64,000 nucleotides of DNA, from contig JAFKKG010000016.1 of the NCBI GenBank assembly GCA_017305715.1, forward strand, positions 186,001 through 250,000, read 5' to 3'. The position numbers were made by a program, and so were the translations under genes. Under the pieces are notes generated by a model. It had not been told where the DNA came from, made no database searches, and worked only from the letters and a program-made list of their open reading frames with translations. Shown piece by piece: positions 15,661 through 25,705 of the stretch; positions within the stretch are counted from its first letter, which is position 1, and each line of letters opens with the position of its first letter. This DNA comes from Hyphomicrobiales bacterium. Lineage in GTDB: Bacteria; Pseudomonadota; Alphaproteobacteria; Rhizobiales; Xanthobacteraceae.

Positions 15661-16170
15661 ACCCGCCGGGCAAATCACGACTTCCGATTTTCGGAATGTA
15701 TGTCAAGCCCTCAAATAAAAAATATTTCTGTTTTCAAGAAGCCAAATCACTGGCACATGTTTGTCCATCCCGTCCTGATCAGAAGGGCGTCGGCCGTCGT
15801 CACGGACGTTGGGCGGGGAGCGGTGGACGCGGAGGTTGTCGCCCGACGAGCGCGGCCGAAGCGTACGGTAAAGACGTGTGGTCCCGACGCCGCGTTGCTG
15901 GCGTCCATGCTCCTGGAGGCGTTCGACTTCCCAGGGCGCAACGGAGGCAAAAGCGCCGTTCTCCGGGGAGAGCACGTTATAAGCCGTAAAGCCATTGCGC
16001 AGGGAAGGCCGGGTGTTCTCCGCTGCCCTGTATGCTCGTGTGCAGCATTCTTAGTGCAAACCGCACACGGGACCGCGGGTGCAGCGCGCACCCGGTCTTC
16101 CCTGTGCCCTCTCGATGGGAGGGCGGGAAGTTTCTGGCAAGACTCGGGCGATCGGCGCCGCGAGAATGCG
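15661..16170. repeat. Long interspersed repeat, copy A
   Basis: About 510 bases here match 50402-50920 at most positions. Shared landmarks include GGGCAAATCA, TGTCAAGCCC, TAAAAAATATT, GAAGGGCGTCGGCCGTCGTC, CTCCTGGAGGCG and TTCTCCGGGGAGAGCACG. Frames inside it shift between copies, so the translated products are probably spurious. I recognise it as a repeat common in Bradyrhizobium genomes. There is no transposase or terminal inverted repeat that I can see. Confidence 0.8.
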
Positions 16171-16217
16171 AAACCGTGTACTCCGCCTTTGTCTGCAACA
16201 AGCGCGAAGCGTTGGTG

Positions 16218-16293
16218 CATGAGAGCGCAGCGAGGCAATCCATGGCGCGGCATAACGGATGGGCGGATTGCTTCGCTGCCCTCGCAATGATGA
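16218..16293. repeat. Short palindromic repeat (GCAATCC/GGATTGC type)
   Basis: CGCAGCGAGGCAATCC and GGATTGCTTCGCTGCC form the arms of an imperfect palindrome flanked by CATGA and CAATGATGA. The same unit, with the same arms, is at 61370-61441. It is a short extragenic palindrome family I know from Bradyrhizobium and Rhodopseudomonas. Confidence 0.7.
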
Positions 16294-16540
16294 GGTTAGG
16301 GTGCGGCGTACTGGATACCGGCATGCGGGGGCGGGACTCAAGAACTCGCATCTGGATTTCCCGGTAGCTCCGCGTATCAAGCAACTGTCATGGTCTCTAA
16401 CGCGCACTAACCATCGCATCACTTCAAACTGTCATAATCGCCGTATCCGCCTGCCGCCTTGGAAATTTTTACACCGCGTTAAATACCGCCCGCATTGGAT
16501 GCCCGGCGGCGGGATGGCGTTTGCGTAAGCGGGGGTGGTC

Positions 16541-19018
16541 ATGGTTACGGCCAACAAGAAGAAAGCTTCAGGAAAACTCGATACCGAAATGTTCGACGAC
16601 GTTCCGGTGCTGCGGCGAAAATGGCAGGCCGCCTTGCGCCCTGGCGAAGCATTGCCGCGCTACGAGGACGTCATGCTCGGCAGCCTCGGCCGGCTGGCGG
16701 ATCACATCGTTCTGCTGCGGAAAGATGACGAGACGCTCGGCGTATCGCGCAGCGGCCGCTACATCCAACAATGGCTCAATGACGAGCGCTGGGACATTCC
16801 CTTGAGCGTCTTGCCGCCGGATTGCGCGACCGCGCTCGCCGAGGCGGCATCCAGCGCGCTGCAGAACGGCCGACCTCATCTGGCGTCGGCGCATTGCGTG
16901 CGCGACGGGCTGGTGCGGACCTATGACGTGCTGGCGCTGCCGACATCGTCGCGCTGGGGCGGCACGTTGATCGGGACCTATGTCAACGAGCGCAACACCC
17001 AGTACAATCTGCTCGACACGATTTTCTCCGCTACCGATGATGGCGTGCTGTCGCTCGCCGCCATCCGTGACGCTTCCGGCCGGCCGTCCGACTTCCAGGT
17101 CGTCCATCTCAATCAGGGCGCGGCCCGATTGCTGCAGCAGCCATCGACCGCACTGCTGTGGCACCGGCTCAGCGACGGCGGCAATCTGTTATGCGCGCCC
17201 GACTTGATTCAGCGCTTGCGCGATATCGTCGGCAGCGGCCATGGCGGCCAGATCGAGATCGACCGCGACGATCGCTGCCTGCGATTGGGCGTCACCGCCT
17301 TCGGCGACATGCTCTCGCTGACGCTCTCCGACGTGACCGCGCTCAAGCGCAGCGAGATCTCGTTCCGTCTCCTGTTCGACAATAATCCGATGCCGATGTG
17401 GGTGTTCGACGCCGAAACGACAAAATTCATCAGCGTCAACGACGCCGCCGTGCAGCATTATGGCTATAGCCGTGAAACCTTCCTGCAGATGCAACTGCGC
17501 CAGATCTGGCCGCAGGACGAATGGGCCACCCACAGCCAGGCGCTGCAGCAGGTCGGCGATGTCTACAATTCTGGCCATGACTGGCGGCATCTGAAGGCCG
17601 ATGGCAGCGAAATCCATGTGCTGACATTCGGACGGCGGGTCGCCTTCGACGGCCGCGACGGCTATCTGGTTGCCATCGTCGACATCACCGAGCGCCGCAA
17701 GGCCGAGGCCCGGATCGCCCATATGGCGCATCATGACGGCCTGACCAACCTGCCGAACCGGGATTTTTTCCAGGAGCGCCTTCGCCTCGCGCTGGAGCGG
17801 AGCCAGCCCGCCGGCAAGCGGGTGGCGGTGCTGTGCGTCGATCTGGATTTGTTCAAGAACGTCAATGACAGTTTTGGCCACCCGATCGGCGATCGACTGT
17901 TGAAGGCGGTGGCCGAGCGGCTGCGCGCCGAAGTGTGCGGCGAAAATCTCGTGGCGCGGCTCGGCGGCGACGAATTCGTGATCGTGCTGGCGTCCGATGT
18001 CTCCCCGAACGAGGCCAGCGATTTCGCGGACCGGCTGATCGGCGTGCTGAGCGCCCGCTATGACATTGACGGGATCGAGGTAGTCGTCGGCGCCAGCATC
18101 GGCATCGCGCTGTCGCCCGGTGACGGCGCGAGCTGCGAGGAGCTGATGCGCAACGCCGACATGGCGCTCTACCGGGCGAAGTCCGACGGCGGCGGCGTGC
18201 ACCATTTCTTCGAGCGGGAGATGGACCGGCAGGCGCAGAAGCGCCGCGACATGGAGCGCGACCTGCGGCGCGCCTTTGCCAAGGGCGAGTTCGAGCTGCA
18301 CTATCAGCCGCTGGTGGACATCGCCGCCAACCGGATCAGCGGCTTTGAATCGCTGCTGCGCTGGCGCCATCCCGACAAGGGCATGGTGTCGCCGGCGGAC
18401 TTCATTCCGGTGGCCGAGGACATCGGCCTGATCGTGGGGCTCGGCGAATGGGTGCTGCGCGAGGCCTGTTCGGAGGCCGTGAAGTGGCCGGCGGAGATCA
18501 AGGTCGCCGTCAATCTGTCGCCGGTGCAGTTCCGCAGCCGCAACCTGGTTCAGGCGGTGATTTCCGCATTGGCGCATTCCGGACTGTCGCCACGGCGGCT
18601 CGAGCTCGAGATCACCGAGTCGGTGTTCCTCGCCGAGACCGAGGCCAATCTGGCGATTCTGCACCAGATTCGCGAACTCGGCGTCAGCATCTCGATGGAC
18701 GATTTCGGCACCGGCTATTCCAGCCTGAGCTATCTGCGGAGCTTTCCGTTCGACAAGATCAAGATCGACCGTTCCTTCGTGAAGGATCTGGCGCAGCGCA
18801 GCGACTGCGTCGCGATCGTGCGGGCGATCTCGGGCCTTGGCCGCAGCCTCAACATCACCACGACCGCGGAGGGCGTCGAGACCACCGACCAGCTCGACTG
18901 GCTGCGCGCCGAAGGCTGCAACGAGGTGCAGGGCTTTTTGTTCAGCGCGGCGAAGCCGGCGTCGGAGCTCGCAGCGCTATTGTCCGGCTTCGGCCCGCGG
19001 GCGTCGCAGGCGGCGTAG
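16541..19018 (+). CDS. PAS-GGDEF-EAL c-di-GMP turnover protein
   Basis: This is an 825-residue cytoplasmic protein. A PAS-like N-terminal half (about 140-260) precedes a clearer PAS domain (about 268-388, SFRLLFDNNPMPMWVFDAET, ending VDITERRKAE). The GGDEF domain (about 395-560) keeps RLGGDEF near residue 475 and lacks the upstream RxxD inhibitory site. The EAL domain (about 575-815) reads ESL instead of EAL at residue 601 but keeps EITES, DDFGTGYSS, KIDRSFV and EGVET. It could both make and break c-di-GMP. The repeat region at 15.7-16.3 kb lies upstream. Confidence 0.93.
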   Translation: MVTANKKKASGKLDTEMFDDVPVLRRKWQAALRPGEALPRYEDVMLGSLGRLADHIVLLRKDDETLGVSRSGRYIQQWLNDERWDIPLSVLPPDCATALAEAASSALQNGRPHLASAHCVRDGLVRTYDVLALPTSSRWGGTLIGTYVNERNTQYNLLDTIFSATDDGVLSLAAIRDASGRPSDFQVVHLNQGAARLLQQPSTALLWHRLSDGGNLLCAPDLIQRLRDIVGSGHGGQIEIDRDDRCLRLGVTAFGDMLSLTLSDVTALKRSEISFRLLFDNNPMPMWVFDAETTKFISVNDAAVQHYGYSRETFLQMQLRQIWPQDEWATHSQALQQVGDVYNSGHDWRHLKADGSEIHVLTFGRRVAFDGRDGYLVAIVDITERRKAEARIAHMAHHDGLTNLPNRDFFQERLRLALERSQPAGKRVAVLCVDLDLFKNVNDSFGHPIGDRLLKAVAERLRAEVCGENLVARLGGDEFVIVLASDVSPNEASDFADRLIGVLSARYDIDGIEVVVGASIGIALSPGDGASCEELMRNADMALYRAKSDGGGVHHFFEREMDRQAQKRRDMERDLRRAFAKGEFELHYQPLVDIAANRISGFESLLRWRHPDKGMVSPADFIPVAEDIGLIVGLGEWVLREACSEAVKWPAEIKVAVNLSPVQFRSRNLVQAVISALAHSGLSPRRLELEITESVFLAETEANLAILHQIRELGVSISMDDFGTGYSSLSYLRSFPFDKIKIDRSFVKDLAQRSDCVAIVRAISGLGRSLNITTTAEGVETTDQLDWLRAEGCNEVQGFLFSAAKPASELAALLSGFGPRASQAA

Positions 19019-19079
19019 AGCATGATCCGGAAAAGCAGGAACCGGCTTTCAGAAGGAGATCATGCTCCAGCAAAAAGGC

Positions 19080-19643
19080 TCAGAACCGCGTCACGATATC
19101 CGACAACGCCGGGCGAGGGCGGTCCTCGGCCGGCTTCGACGGCGTGCCGATGTGGATGAAGCCGGCAAGCTTTTCGTCCGGCTTCACGCCGAGCCCGTCG
19201 AGCACGTCGCGGTCGAACGCGAACCAGCCGGTCAGCCAGTTGGCGCCGTAGCCGAGCGCGGTCGCGGCGGTGACGATGTTCATGGCGCTGGCGCCGGCCG
19301 ACAATTCCTGTTCCCACGCCGGTACCTTTGGATGCGGCCTGACAAAACTCACCACCGCGACGACCAGCGGCGCGTGCATCAGGCGCTGTTTCTCCATCTC
19401 GACATCGGCCGCCGGCGCGCCCGGATTCTTCCGCGCGAACACGGCTGCGATGACGTCGCCGGCCCGCGCGCGGGCCTCGCCTTCGAACACGATGAAGCGC
19501 CACGGCGTCAGCTTGCCATGATCGGGGACGCGCGAGCCGATCGTGAGGATGGTGTCGAGTTCGGCCGCCGAGGGGCCGGGGCCGCTCATCTCGCGCGGTT
19601 TCACGGAGCGGCGGAGCTTCAGCAGTTCAAGGGCATCGGGCAC
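19080..19643 (-). CDS. Nitroreductase family protein (YdjA-like)
   Basis: This is a 187-residue FMN-dependent nitroreductase-fold protein. It has the N-terminal LKLRRSVKPREM flavin-binding arginines, GSRVPDHGKLTPWRFIVF, an interface helix around MEKQRLMHAPLVVAVV and the flavin motif ALGYGANWLTGWFAFD. Length and motifs fit the short YdjA-like branch, which reduces nitro compounds or quinones with NAD(P)H. The physiological substrate is unknown. It forms a single-gene unit converging on the GGDEF/EAL gene. Confidence 0.9.
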   Translation of the reverse strand: MPDALELLKLRRSVKPREMSGPGPSAAELDTILTIGSRVPDHGKLTPWRFIVFEGEARARAGDVIAAVFARKNPGAPAADVEMEKQRLMHAPLVVAVVSFVRPHPKVPAWEQELSAGASAMNIVTAATALGYGANWLTGWFAFDRDVLDGLGVKPDEKLAGFIHIGTPSKPAEDRPRPALSDIVTRF

Positions 19644-19740
19644 GGTGGTCTCTTTCGTCGGACGGGATGGCGCAATGGCGTATCACGAAGATGGGGAGGC
19701 AACGAAGCCGCCGAAAGCCAGTTTAGACCGATTGTGAGCG

Positions 19741-19941
19741 TTACAGCTTGCGGGCGGGCATCTTCGCCGCCCGCTCCAGCAGGTCCTTGCCGAGATCCTC
19801 CAGAATCTCCCGCGTCGCCAGGAACAGGCTGTGTCCCTGCTCGGTTTCGATCGCCAGCGCCACCACCGTCGGCCGATTGGGATCCGGGATCAGCTGGTAG
19901 GCCCGGATCGGAAATGCGGGAAGCTCCTGCTCCTCGGTCAT
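19741..19941 (-). CDS. Small conserved protein coupled to thrS
   Basis: This is a 66-residue soluble protein (ELPAFPIRAYQLIPDPNRPT, LAIETEQGHSLFLATREILE). Its ATG overlaps the thrS stop by one base (TGATG), so it is translationally coupled and in the same operon. It has alternating beta strands and a C-terminal amphipathic helix. I recognise no family. The tight coupling suggests a link with translation or with thrS dosage, but that is inference. Confidence 0.65.
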   Translation of the reverse strand: MTEEQELPAFPIRAYQLIPDPNRPTVVALAIETEQGHSLFLATREILEDLGKDLLERAAKMPARKL

Positions 19942-21989
19942 CAGGGCGCCTGCCGTGCCCGTTTCACGTCCGGCGGCGTGGCTTCCTCGACCAGCGCCGC
20001 CAGCGCCTCGTCGGTCGGCATCACCTTTTGGCCCTCGCTGCCGAGGCGGCGGACCGACACCGAATGGGTCTCGGCCTCCTTTTTGCCGACGACGAGAAGG
20101 GCCGGGATCTTCGCCAGCGAATGCTCGCGGACCTTGTAGTTGATCTTCTCGTTGCGCAGGTCGATCTCGACGCGCAGGCCCGCGCGCCGCGCGGCGGCGG
20201 CGACCACCTTGGCGTATTCGTCGCCCTCGGAGGTGATCGTGGTCACGACGGCCTGCACCGGCGCCAGCCAGAGCGGGAAGTTGCCGGCGAAATGTTCGAT
20301 CAGAATGCCGATGAAGCGCTCCATCGAGCCGCAGATCGCGCGATGCACCATGACCGGGGCCTTCTTGGAGCCGTCGGCATCGATGTAGAACGCGCCGAAC
20401 CGTTCCGGCAGGTTGAAGTCGACCTGCGTGGTGCCGCATTGCCAGTCGCGGCCGATGGCGTCGCGCAGCACATATTCGAACTTCGGCCCGTAGAACGCGC
20501 CTTCGCCGGGGTTGATCTCGGTCCTGATGCGGTTGCTGCCGCTGGCCTGGATTTCCGCCAGCACGGTCGCCATCACGCGTTCGGCATGGTCCCACATCTC
20601 GTCGGTGCCGACGCGCTTCTCCGGCCGGGTCGACAGTTTCACGGTGAGTTCGCCGTCAAAACCGAAATCGGCGTAAGTCGACAGAATGAGATCGTTGATC
20701 TTCAGGCACTCTTCGGCAAGCTGCGCCTCCGTGCAGAACACATGGGCGTCGTCCTGCGTAAACCCGCGCACGCGCATCAGGCCGTGCATCGCGCCCGAGG
20801 GTTCATAGCGATGCACCACGCCGAATTCGGCGAGGCGCAGCGGCAGGTCGCGATAGCTCTTGAGGCCGTGCTTGAAGATCTGCACATGGCCGGGGCAGTT
20901 CATCGGCTTCAGCGCAAACCAGCGCTTGTCTTCGGCCTCGTCGCCGGCCGATTGCGCCGCGAACATGTTCTCGCGGTACCAGTCCCAATGGCCGGAGGTT
21001 TCCCACAACGACTTGTCGAGGATCTGCGGCGCGTTGACCTCGCTGTAATCACCGGTCAGCCGGCGTCGCATATAGGCGATCAGCGCCTGGAAGATGGTCC
21101 AGCCCTTGGCGTGCCAGAACACCACGCCGGGGCCTTCCTCCTGGAAGTGAAACAGATCGAGCTCGCGGCCGAGCCTGCGGTGGTCGCGCTTCTCGGCCTC
21201 CTCGATCTGCTTCAGATAGGCGTCGAGATCTTCCTGCTTCGCAAACGCCGTGCCGTAGATGCGCGTCAGCATCGGGTTGTTGCTGTCGCCGCGCCAATAG
21301 GCGCCGGCGACCTTCATCAGCTTGAACGCGTTGCCGACCTTGCCGGTCGAGGTCATGTGCGGCCCGCGGCAGAGGTCGAACCAGTCGCCCTGGAAATAGA
21401 TCTTGATCGGCTCGTCGCCGGGAATGGCGTCGACCAGTTCGACCTTGAAGGCCTCGCCCTTGTCGCGGAACACCTGCTTGGTCTTCTCGCGCGACCAGAC
21501 TTCCTTGGTGAAGGGTTTGTCGCGCGCGACGATCTCGCGCATCCGCTTTTCGATGGCGGCGAAGTCTTCCGGGGTGAACGGCTCGTTGCGGAAGAAGTCG
21601 TAATAGAAGCCGTTCTCGATCACGGGACCGATGGTGACCTGCGTGCCCGGCCATAGCGACTGCACGGCTTCGGCGAGCACGTGGGCGGCGTCGTGCCGGA
21701 TCAGTTCCAGCGCGCGGGGATCGTCCCGGTTTATCAGTTCGATCTTCGCGTCTTGCGAGATCGGATCGTTGAGGTCGGCGACCACGCCGTCGAGCGCCAT
21801 CGCCACCGTGCGCTTGGCCAGCGACGGCGAGATGCCCTTGGCGAGTTCGAACCCGGTAATGTCCTTGGGGTATTCGCGTCTTGCGCCGTCGGGGAAGGTG
21901 AGGGCGACTTTCTGTCCGGGTTCGGCCGGTTTCAAGTTCGCGAGGCCGAATTGGAATCCCGAGGCGGGCGTATTCTTGTCATCGCTCAT
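19941..21989 (-). CDS. thrS: Threonyl-tRNA synthetase
   Basis: This 682-residue class II synthetase charges tRNA-Thr with threonine. Domains in order: TGS (about 25-85), the SAD/editing-related region (about 95-260, with [13 protein letters not shown] and the Cys/His segment FDLCRGPHM), the catalytic core (about 290-570; motif 2 [21 protein letters not shown] and MNCPGH zinc/threonine site) and the anticodon-binding domain (about 580-680). AGGAGAG precedes ATG 21989. The downstream 66-residue gene is coupled to it. A tRNA-Thr(TGT) lies at 59799. Confidence 0.98.
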   Translation of the reverse strand: MSDDKNTPASGFQFGLANLKPAEPGQKVALTFPDGARREYPKDITGFELAKGISPSLAKRTVAMALDGVVADLNDPISQDAKIELINRDDPRALELIRHDAAHVLAEAVQSLWPGTQVTIGPVIENGFYYDFFRNEPFTPEDFAAIEKRMREIVARDKPFTKEVWSREKTKQVFRDKGEAFKVELVDAIPGDEPIKIYFQGDWFDLCRGPHMTSTGKVGNAFKLMKVAGAYWRGDSNNPMLTRIYGTAFAKQEDLDAYLKQIEEAEKRDHRRLGRELDLFHFQEEGPGVVFWHAKGWTIFQALIAYMRRRLTGDYSEVNAPQILDKSLWETSGHWDWYRENMFAAQSAGDEAEDKRWFALKPMNCPGHVQIFKHGLKSYRDLPLRLAEFGVVHRYEPSGAMHGLMRVRGFTQDDAHVFCTEAQLAEECLKINDLILSTYADFGFDGELTVKLSTRPEKRVGTDEMWDHAERVMATVLAEIQASGSNRIRTEINPGEGAFYGPKFEYVLRDAIGRDWQCGTTQVDFNLPERFGAFYIDADGSKKAPVMVHRAICGSMERFIGILIEHFAGNFPLWLAPVQAVVTTITSEGDEYAKVVAAAARRAGLRVEIDLRNEKINYKVREHSLAKIPALLVVGKKEAETHSVSVRRLGSEGQKVMPTDEALAALVEEATPPDVKRARQAP

Positions 21990-22200
21990 GATCTCTCCTG
22001 TAGCTCACTCCTGCGAACGAGCGCAGGTAAGCGGGAAGCAGCGGTATAGCAGGGGATTCGGCGCCTGCAATCGGGCAATATCAAGAAAATCGGTGGTCGA
22101 TCCGGCCGCCGCGCCCCGATATTCCGCGCATGCCGGCGGACCGGCTCAAGCCGCGCTTCATCGGCGGGGCCATCCGTCGGGTGCCCCCGCGCGGGGTTGC

Positions 22201-22449
22201 ATGGGCTTGTTAGCCTTTCGGCGGATTTCGGCCTGCCTCTCGGATCGCGCCGACCGCATGCTCCGCAGCTTCATCGCGGGGATGGGCGCCGACGTCGGAT
22301 GGCTCAACCTCGCACGCACCATCAGGTTCGAGGAGACGCACATCCTGACCCGCGAAGAGATCGCCCGCTCCGCGATCGACCGGCGCGAACGGGCGGAGAC
22401 GCCATGGAAAGAGGCCATAGTCAATTCAATAGATTTCATGCTCGGATGA
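22201..22449 (+). pseudogene. Possible remnant of a periplasmic protein gene
   Basis: This 82-codon frame carries a segment (MLRSFIAGMGADVGWLNLAR, then RFEETHILTREEIARSAIDR) that resembles the C-terminal part of COG3904-like periplasmic proteins. In those, a GMG turn is followed by a LTREE/LTxAEL motif; a full-length relative is at 29276. There is no signal peptide and the frame lacks an N-terminal domain, so it looks truncated. The similarity is from memory and weak. It could also be an ordinary small gene. Confidence 0.3.
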
Positions 22450-22507
22450 CAAATAATCACGCGGCGGCGGCTTTCATTGCGACGCGCTGCGGCCTACATG
22501 CGGATGC

Positions 22508-23680
22508 ATGAAAAAGCCGCCCGCCGACGCGCCCGTCCATCGCCGTTTCGCTCCCACTGCCTTGATGTTCGGAAATGTTGTCACCGGTTGTTCGGTGCTG
22601 GCGCCGACGGGCATGCTCGTCGAATTGTCGTCCGGCCTCGGCGTCAGCGTCAGCATCGCCGGTCTGCTCGTGACCTTCGGGGCCATCATGCTGTGCATCG
22701 GCTCGCCGGTATCGGCCTGGCTGACCAGCCGGATCGAGCGCCGCACGTTGCTGACCGTGACGCTCGCGGTGCTCGCGCTCACCAATCTCGCGTCCGCTTT
22801 CGCGCCCGACTATACGAGCCTCCTGATCATCCGCCTGATCATGCTCGCGGTCGGCGCGCTCTACACGCCGCAGGCGGCGGGGACCGCCGGGCTGATCGTG
22901 CCGGAGCAGAAGCGCGGCAGCACCATCGCCTATATTTTTCTCGGCTGGTCGCTGGCAGCGGCCATCGGTCTGCCGCTGATCACCCTGATCGCCAGCCGTT
23001 ACGGCTGGCGCATGGTGTTTGGCGGCATCGGCGCGATGGGGTGTATCAGCGCCCTGTTGCTGGCGTGGCGCCTGCCGCGCGGATTGGTCGGCGCGCCCGT
23101 CGATCTCAAGACCTGGATCGATGTCGGCCGCAACCGCATGATCGTGCTGTTGCTCCTGATCACGACGCTGCAGACGTCCGGTCAGTTCGTGGTGCTCACC
23201 TTCATGGGACCGCTGCTCGCGAAGTTGGCGGGTGCCGGACCGGATGCGATCGGGCTGGTGTTTGCGTGCTACGGAATCTGCGGATTCATCGGCATTGTGA
23301 TCGCGACCCGGATCGTCGATGGCTGGGGCGCCTGGAAGACATCGGTGCTGTTCACGGCCTTGGTGCTGGCCGGCCTGACCGGCTGGGCCATCGGGGCCGG
23401 CATCTATCCGCTGATGGTCGCCTCGGTCGCGATCTGGGGGCTCGGTTTCGCGTCCGCCAATTCGATGCAGCAGGTTCGCTTGATCGGCGCCGCGCCTGAT
23501 CTCGCCTCCGCCTCGGTGTCGCTCAACACCTCGGTCCTCTATGTCGGTCAGGCTGTCGGTTCGGCGATCGGGGGCGTGCTCTACGCGCGCGGTCACCTGC
23601 ACGCCGCGGGCTATGCCGGGGCGGCCTTTACCGCGCTGGCGTTGGCGATGGTGATCGTGACCAGGCCGAAGAAGGCTTAG
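22508..23680 (+). CDS. MFS transporter (DHA1-type exporter)
   Basis: This is a 390-residue protein with twelve predicted membrane segments, the standard size for the drug:H+ antiporter-1 branch of the major facilitator superfamily. A cytoplasmic loop between segments 2 and 3 carries SRIERRTLLTVTLAVL, the degenerate MFS motif A. A second loop separates the two halves at about residues 195-215 (DLKTWIDVGRNR). AraJ/NepI-type relatives export sugars, purines or drugs. The substrate is unknown. Its stop overlaps that of the convergent gene (CTAG at 23677-23680). Confidence 0.88.
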   Translation: MKKPPADAPVHRRFAPTALMFGNVVTGCSVLAPTGMLVELSSGLGVSVSIAGLLVTFGAIMLCIGSPVSAWLTSRIERRTLLTVTLAVLALTNLASAFAPDYTSLLIIRLIMLAVGALYTPQAAGTAGLIVPEQKRGSTIAYIFLGWSLAAAIGLPLITLIASRYGWRMVFGGIGAMGCISALLLAWRLPRGLVGAPVDLKTWIDVGRNRMIVLLLLITTLQTSGQFVVLTFMGPLLAKLAGAGPDAIGLVFACYGICGFIGIVIATRIVDGWGAWKTSVLFTALVLAGLTGWAIGAGIYPLMVASVAIWGLGFASANSMQQVRLIGAAPDLASASVSLNTSVLYVGQAVGSAIGGVLYARGHLHAAGYAGAAFTALALAMVIVTRPKKA

Positions 23681-24003
23681 TCCGCGATCCGCGTCAGCAC
23701 GGCCTTGAAGGTGACGCCTGGCAATTGCAGCGCACTGCCTTCGAAATCGACCATGCTGCCATTCTCGGTGCCCTTGAGCGTCAGCGTGATCATGTCGGTC
23801 CCGAACAGCGGCTTGAAAGCCGGATCGGGGTTGTGGCGTTGCGTGGTGATCTTGACCTGAATGCTGTCGCTCTTGTCGCTGTAATTGCCGATGAACGCGA
23901 AAGCCGAATTGCCACCCCGAAGCTTGCCGCTGACGGCGTAAACCACACCGGTGCCCGTTCCATGAACAGTATGAAATTCAACCTTGTATAAGCCCTCTTG
24001 CAA
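23677..24003 (-). CDS. GrlR-like small protein
   Basis: This is a 108-residue protein with the beta-barrel pattern of GrlR, a negative regulator of type III secretion in enteropathogenic E. coli: EGLYKVEFHTVHGTGTGVVY, SGKLRGGNSAFAFIGNYS, an ITLTLKGTE strand and a closing FKAVLTRI. In GrlR the protein sequesters the activator GrlA, but homologues are widespread in rhizobia without a known partner. TTG 24003 is the only in-frame start because a stop codon lies two codons upstream, and it fits the family N-terminus. No secretion genes are nearby. Confidence 0.78.
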   Translation of the reverse strand: MQEGLYKVEFHTVHGTGTGVVYAVSGKLRGGNSAFAFIGNYSDKSDSIQVKITTQRHNPDPAFKPLFGTDMITLTLKGTENGSMVDFEGSALQLPGVTFKAVLTRIAD

Positions 24004-24169
24004 AATTCATCCCCGGAAGTTGTCCCATAGGCACCCTATGGCGCACGCCTGTGTCGAACAATGATGCGGGCCGCAAATCGCTCGGCCATCAACATCACAA
24101 TGCGATCGGCTCAAGTCAGCGGTATGATGGGAAGGTGTGGGTGATGCGCGAGGAGGCTGATGCAGCCGA

Positions 24170-25474
24170 TTACCGGTTTGCCGGCGACGGTGCGCTGGCG
24201 ATCCGCGTCAGCTGGGGCGAAGCTGCCATCTTCACCAGCACCTCCTTGACCGGATGCTCGGTCCAGGCCTGCGTGACGTAGCTGCGATGGGTGATACCGT
24301 CGCGCGTCTGCACGAACACGACGCTGCCGGGCTTCAGCGGCCCATCCATGTTCTCGGTGACGGTGATGCCCTTGTCCCGCAACATCGACATCAGTTCCTG
24401 GTCGCGGCGCTTGGTATACCGTGTGTAGGAGCTGACGAAGAAGCCGGTGCGGTTCTTCTCGATCCAGGACGCGAATTTGTCGAGTTCGCCATAGACGGCG
24501 TCGAGCAGGAACACGCCGCGGACGCGGCCCGGGACGCCGCCGACCTCAAGGCTCCAGGCGGTCGGAACGAAGCCACCGCTATAGCCGATGATGATGATCG
24601 GCATATTGGCAAAGGCCTGCGCCGAGGCGGGATCGCCGGTGAGGCGGGCGAGGTGGGTCGCCGACTCGTCCATGAAACGCTTGAAGCCGCCGGGCTGCCA
24701 GAACTTGCCGGCGCTGGAATCGGCGGCGTCGACCGCAAGCTGCGGCGCCAGCAGCACCGCATTGACGCCGGAATCCGAAATCTGCTGCGGCACCAATTGG
24801 CGGTCGCGGACGTCGCGCTCCAGCGTCGCGCCGTTGCCGTGGAAGAACACCACGATCACGCCGGGCTTGCGGACATCAAACGTTTCGGGGACGTGCACCA
24901 GCACGCGGCTGTCGTTGTAGGTCTGATCCTGCCAATAGACGCGGCCGCCATAGCTGCGGCGTCCCTTGCGCTCGCCATTCGAGACGTTGAGGAACGGGGC
25001 GTCGGTGCGCGGATTGTTGCCGAAATAGGGGAAGGCGGAGGATTTCATGCTGACCAGCGTGGTCAGTTCTTCGCGTTCGGTCTGGCGCGGCAAGGTCAGC
25101 GTGGGATTAAGCGAGGCGACCCTGACCGGCTCGGTGCGCACCTTGGGCGGCGGCGGGGCCAGCGCGACTTGCCGCTGCACCTGCTGCAGGCTCTCGCTGG
25201 CGGTCGGGAAACGGTCGTTGAATTGCGGCTGCGGGAAGCGGTCTTCGAAACTGTCGCCTGACGTGGCGTGGGCATTGGCGGCCAGCATGCCGGCGCTGGG
25301 CGCCTTGCCGCATTGAACCAGCACGAAGGAGAGGGGTACAAAAAGCGAAGCGACGGCGATCCAGCGCCACCGGCGGGGTCCGGCATGCCGGGGCTCGGCA
25401 TAGCGCCGCGTCTGCGGGGAAACGACCCGGCTCGCGCGATCAGATATCTGGAATTTCGGATTTGCTCCGACCAT
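24170..25474 (-). CDS. Membrane-anchored alpha/beta hydrolase-like protein
   Basis: This is a 434-residue protein. An Arg-rich N-terminus and one anchor segment (WIAVASLFVPLSFVLVQCG, about 38-56) precede a low-complexity linker. An alpha/beta hydrolase-like domain covers about residues 165-420: VIVVFFHGNGATLERDVRD near the oxyanion hole and MPIIIIGYSGGFVPTAWSL with GYSGG as nucleophile elbow. The His/Asp partners are not obvious. ATG 25474 is chosen because earlier frames are poor. It is divergent from the permease at 25798, with a 320-base regulatory gap. Confidence 0.75.
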   Translation of the reverse strand: MVGANPKFQISDRASRVVSPQTRRYAEPRHAGPRRWRWIAVASLFVPLSFVLVQCGKAPSAGMLAANAHATSGDSFEDRFPQPQFNDRFPTASESLQQVQRQVALAPPPPKVRTEPVRVASLNPTLTLPRQTEREELTTLVSMKSSAFPYFGNNPRTDAPFLNVSNGERKGRRSYGGRVYWQDQTYNDSRVLVHVPETFDVRKPGVIVVFFHGNGATLERDVRDRQLVPQQISDSGVNAVLLAPQLAVDAADSSAGKFWQPGGFKRFMDESATHLARLTGDPASAQAFANMPIIIIGYSGGFVPTAWSLEVGGVPGRVRGVFLLDAVYGELDKFASWIEKNRTGFFVSSYTRYTKRRDQELMSMLRDKGITVTENMDGPLKPGSVVFVQTRDGITHRSYVTQAWTEHPVKEVLVKMAASPQLTRIASAPSPANR

Positions 25475-25679
25475 CCACCCACTGCCCCAAGTACCACTAC
25501 CCAAGAATCCACCGTTAACCGGCGTAACTCGTTCGTGTTTAGGCGACGTTAAGCTTCCGGAGAAAACTCCCCACATCCGGAAGCCGTTACGAGACCATCC
25601 AATCGTGTCCTGATTGTGAGCCCTTCCATCTTGTTTTCGCAATGTCGGGGTGCACTGGAAAGCCAGATGGCGGTGTTTC

Positions 25680-25695
25680 AGGTATTTAGATACCT
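25680..25695. promoter_or_regulatory. AGGTAT-N4-ATACCT dyad
   Basis: AGGTATTTAGATACCT is a perfect 6-bp inverted repeat with a 4-base spacer, about 105 bases upstream of the permease start and 205 bases from the divergent hydrolase start. It has the size of a dimeric regulator site. The regulator is unknown. Confidence 0.45.
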
Positions 25696-25705
25696 AACTC
25701 GCTAC

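Noticed and set aside
15700-16290. A 196-codon frame in repeat copy A
   Set aside because: The matching frame in copy B is broken and shifted, so it is non-coding repeat sequence.
15600-16540. Insertion sequence
   Set aside because: No transposase frame, terminal inverted repeats or target duplication could be seen; it is better described as a non-autonomous repeat.
19062-21656. An 864-codon + strand frame opposite thrS
   Set aside because: It is antisense to the nitroreductase and thrS genes and is rich in Arg, His and Asp in the way typical of GC-rich shadow frames.
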